Source: Gnetum montanum (Eukaryota; Streptophyta; Gnetopsida; Gnetales; Gnetaceae). Taken from it: a stretch of DNA of 64,000 nucleotides. Under the pieces are notes generated by a model. It did no database searches and had not been told where the DNA came from. It saw only the letters and a program-made list of their open reading frames with translations. Positions within the stretch are counted from its first letter, which is position 1. Every line of letters starts with the position of its first letter. The DNA lies in assembly GCA_015680685.1 (NCBI GenBank), contig MNCI01002249.1, positions 674,896-738,895 on the forward strand. The letters run 5' to 3'. This document shows, in pieces, positions 62,049 through 64,000 of the stretch. A program made the translations under genes and the position numbers.

Positions 62049-62315
62049 ATGTCCCCTAAAATTTTTGATATTAGGCCCAATTTGATTAGGTGGCTTCAAA
62101 AATTTAATTTTCATGGTGTGGGTGAAGAGATAAAATTGATTTGGCAACATGTTTATCATTTTTACGGTCATTTACCCTTTATGATATCCTTTGACGACGA
62201 TGAATTTTGGAAAAATTATGCACAACTTGGAGCATACCCTTCTCCCATGACTAAGTTAAACACTTCAGGTTTAAACAAGTTCAATCGAAATGGAAATCAT
62301 AGCGTTAATGAGTAA
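62049..62315 (+). CDS. Antisense 88-codon open frame in the leader of F, doubtful
   Basis: Reads MSPKIFDIRPNLIRWLQKFN, GVGEEIKLIWQHVYHFYGHL and EFWKNYAQLGAYPSPMTKLN. B keeps the C-terminal half (6215-6400, minus). In the part I compared, several differences between the copies fall in third positions of this frame (TTT/TTC, AAT/AAC, GCA/GCG), but others change residues. D does not keep it. No known family. It may be chance coding in a conserved leader. Confidence 0.25.
   Translation: MSPKIFDIRPNLIRWLQKFNFHGVGEEIKLIWQHVYHFYGHLPFMISFDDDEFWKNYAQLGAYPSPMTKLNTSGLNKFNRNGNHSVNE
62234..62258 (-). other. Internal polypurine-tract-like sequence in F
   Basis: The minus strand reads TTAACTTAGTCATGGGAGAA, 310 bp before the extra-ORF ATG and about 171 bp after the TATA box. 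Confidence 0.52.
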
Positions 62316-62428
62316 GTTATGGATGTTTGAACGATAGGTGTGCAAGCTAGCAATTCGTAGAAGAAAATTTGAACAAATCCCCCCATGTCAACAGTGCAAA
62401 ATGATGTTGACATGTGCTAGGGGGGTCC

Positions 62429-62516
62429 ATATATATAGTTTTTATGGATGTGATATTGCATACCCGATAACATGGACCCAATATCACATTAGACCCGATA
62501 TCGGGTACCTGATATC
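62429..62516 (-). promoter_or_regulatory. Internal U3-like promoter module of F
   Basis: Minus strand order: GATATC (62516-62511), CGATATCG (62503-62496) inside GGTACCCGATATCGGG, then GATATTGGG and CAATATCAC boxes, then CATAAAAACTATATATATGG with a TATATATAT box (62437-62429). It is the best-preserved internal copy of the LTR-type array. Confidence 0.6.
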
Positions 62517-62879
62517 ATGGCCCATTGAAAATAGGGTACTTGGAAAAATCGATAAAGTTTTGAAATTCCAAGGCTAAAAATGAAGGATTTGAGGTTAATT
62601 TGAAAGATCCAGGATAATCATTAAATAGACTAGAAGACACTAGAAGTATAATGGAGTAGAATTTGGCAATTAAATTCATGAATATGATGAGGAAAAAGCG
62701 CATGTTTTTGGTGCATAGGAACGATTGAATTAGAAGAATGATAAAGGAAAGAATAACGTTGGCAATGTTGTACTCAAAGGGTATAAAATGATGTGATGAT
62801 GATGTGCAATGAGTGTAAATTACAAAGGTTACACAAGTGGGTCCTTCCCAAAGCAAGTTCCTACCTATGATGCCCTTAT

Positions 62880-62884
62880 GTAAC
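62880..62884. other. Target-site copy of element Z
   Basis: GTAAC lies directly outside the LTR end. In B the uninterrupted site reads GGTTACGTAAGGGC (5744-5757) on the other strand, so GTAAC belongs to the target. The second copy is outside the window. Confidence 0.6.
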
Positions 62885-63906
62885 TGATGAGTGGCGAGGT
62901 ATCCCTACACTCAACCATACGAAACGAGCGTAACATGCATGATCCGGTTGAACTCCATAGATGGACTAGTTGTGGCACCTAGATAGTTAGCCTTAGGTCA
63001 CAGTTCGCTGTCTTCCCACCTAGACTAGTTTTGCATATGTCATGTATGGTTTAGTCTAGATGAGGTGTATGATGTGTTCCTAATTCTATCGCTACTCCTG
63101 AAGGTAGTGGAAAATAATGCTAACTAAGCTAAGCTATAAGGGAAAGGGTAAGAGAGTCTAATCTAGCCTAAGTGTGACGAGCAACCGATTCCTTGATCAA
63201 CCATACACATCTTGGACTTCGTGCACGACTGCCACTAGGACTACTAAGCATAGGCCTAGGTACGCCACTGGGATTACCAAGCGCAGATCCCAAATACGCC
63301 ACTGGGTTACCAAGCGTAGATCCCCCTAGCTACACCACTGGGCTACCAAGCAGTCACACTTAAATGCTTGTAATCAAGTCGTACTCGTTCCGCTTCTAGG
63401 AGTTTAAGGGTGAGAAACTAATCGCGATGAGTAACCGATTCCTTGACTAGCCGTACACACCTATGGATGCTCATAGTCAAGTCGTACTCACACCGTGCTA
63501 TGAAAGCAATAAATAACATTAAATAAATAACAAATAAATAAACTAAGTGAATGCTGCAATCATGAAGTAATCTCAATCTTTATTGCTAGTCATGTGCGTG
63601 TCCAAGTACGGCACACTCGAATAAAGACACCGTACAATTACATTCACCACACTGCGGGTAGACACGGGAAAAAATCTAACTCTGGAGGGATCAAACTGCC
63701 AGAGCTTCGCTACTCTAAAACTGGGATCTCGAACAAGGGAGAGCCGCCTCTTATTTATAGACATGGCAGTGGACTGCGATATCGTGTACACGATATCGTA
63801 GGGGAAGATGTGATATCGCGTGCACGATATCACGGGGGATGCGATATCGCGTCGGCTGTGATATTGCGTACGCGATATTGCGGCCTGTGAGAACCACGTC
63901 TCATCA
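62885..63906 (-). repeat. 3' LTR of element Z
   Basis: 1,022 bp, TGATGAG to CTCATCA on the plus strand. Minus-strand TATAAATA box at 63759-63752 and AATAAA in R near 63583. Same subfamily as the LTR of A. Confidence 0.88.
63777..63888 (-). promoter_or_regulatory. U3 palindrome array of Z
   Basis: Four tandem composite palindromes spaced about 33 bp. The best, GATATCGTGTACACGATATC at about 63779-63798, is a perfect 20-bp palindrome; the next is GATATCGCGTGCACGATATC. Each has two GATATC boxes around a GTAC-type core. The TATA box follows about 20 bp downstream on the minus strand. Confidence 0.7.
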
Positions 63907-63920
63907 TACCCTCACGACTA
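63907..63920 (-). other. Polypurine tract of element Z
   Basis: The minus strand reads TAGTCGTGAGGGTA directly before the LTR start. Confidence 0.75.
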
Positions 63921-64000
63921 AATAAAAACTCATCCTCGAGTTATAAGGAGAACAAGCTTCAGTGATTACACAGTGGATAGGTATGGGATTATTAACTAGA

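Larger units (their letters stand above)
61925..62879 (-). other. Leader and spacer of the extra ORF in F
   Basis: The opposite-strand version of B 5740-6668, ending in GGGTCCTTCCCAAAGCAAGT and CCTACCTATGATGCCCTTAT near 62838-62880. It carries the internal promoter module, the polypurine-like tract and the antisense open frame listed separately. Confidence 0.65.
58114..62884 (-). mobile_element. Element F: 3' part of an Athila/Tat-type retrotransposon
   Basis: Minus strand: leader and spacer (62879-61925), extra ORF (61924-59132), polypurine tract (58968-58952), 3' LTR (58951-58114). Its 5' part lies beyond Z, outside the window. The last 20 or so bases of its LTR are missing at the junction with E. 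It is the closest relative of B in this window. Confidence 0.82.
62885..64000 (-). mobile_element. Element Z: 3' end of a younger Athila/Tat-type retrotransposon
   Basis: 3' LTR (63906-62885), polypurine tract (63920-63907) and about 80 bases of internal sequence (ending CTAGTTAATAATCCCATACC in plus-strand neighbourhood 63980-64000). It is inserted in the spacer of F. CpGs are well preserved, so it is young relative to its host. Confidence 0.82.

Noticed and set aside
62880-62884. Shared GTAAC flank of Z and C as evidence of target preference
   Set aside because: Only two cases, and C's right flank (atagt) does not match, so the C flank may not be a target duplication.

Overview
This window looks like nuclear DNA of a seed plant. 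It holds one intact, intron-bearing plant gene (a METTL4-type MT-A70 methyltransferase, minus strand, 31284-34803) inside more than 55 kb of nested, decayed retrotransposons. The DNA is AT-rich, CpG is largely lost outside the youngest LTRs and the gene's 5' region, and paired LTRs differ by roughly 10-15 percent where I compared them by eye. That is the picture of a large genome with old, unpurged LTR elements. A gymnosperm is my best guess, but nothing here proves it.

Layout, left to right. A (1-1401, minus): 5' LTR, primer-binding site and gag start of a Ty3/gypsy element running off the left edge. B (1402-10411, plus): gag, spacer, large extra 3' ORF and 3' LTR, without protease or polymerase. 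G (10412-11130, plus): integrase fragment of a different Ty3/gypsy element, next to B. 11131-13384: AT-rich, with tRNA-like SINE remnants. C (13385-25518, minus): the most complete element, gag-PR-RT-RH-INT plus extra ORF, with a truncated 5' LTR. H (about 25650-31215, minus): L1-type LINE with ORF1, ORF2 and a GC-rich leader, containing a one-N scaffold join with a 354-bp duplicated overlap. Then METTL4 and its upstream region (31284-36990). D (37544-47311, minus): gag-PR plus extra ORF without RT/INT, inserted in an RTE-type LINE whose halves lie at 37376-37543 and 47312-47580. E (about 48560-58113, plus): LTR, gag, PR, RT, RH, INT, spacer and the start of the extra ORF. F (58114-62884, minus): 3' LTR, extra ORF and leader. 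Z (62885-64000, minus): 3' LTR of a younger element inserted in F and leaving at the right edge.

A-F and Z belong to one group. Where visible (A, B, D, E) the primer-binding site matches the tRNA-Asp type used by Athila/Tat Ty3/gypsy elements, altered only by transitions. B, C, D and F carry, and E begins, an extra ORF of about 900-950 codons between pol and the 3' LTR, starting M-A/V/T-P, with a plant-transposon-protein-like domain, a long coiled coil and, where the end is visible, a proline-rich tail.

The most interesting structure is upstream of that ORF. In all five elements where the region is visible (B, C, D, E, F) the order is palindromic box, TATA box, about 160-180 bp, a polypurine-tract-like sequence, about 245-365 bp, ATG. 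The palindrome differs between subfamilies (GATATC in B/D/F, TGAGGCCTCA in C, GATGCATC in E), and each element's internal box matches the box in its own LTR U3. This suggests an internal promoter coevolving with the LTR promoter, possibly through a self-encoded regulator. That last step is inference.
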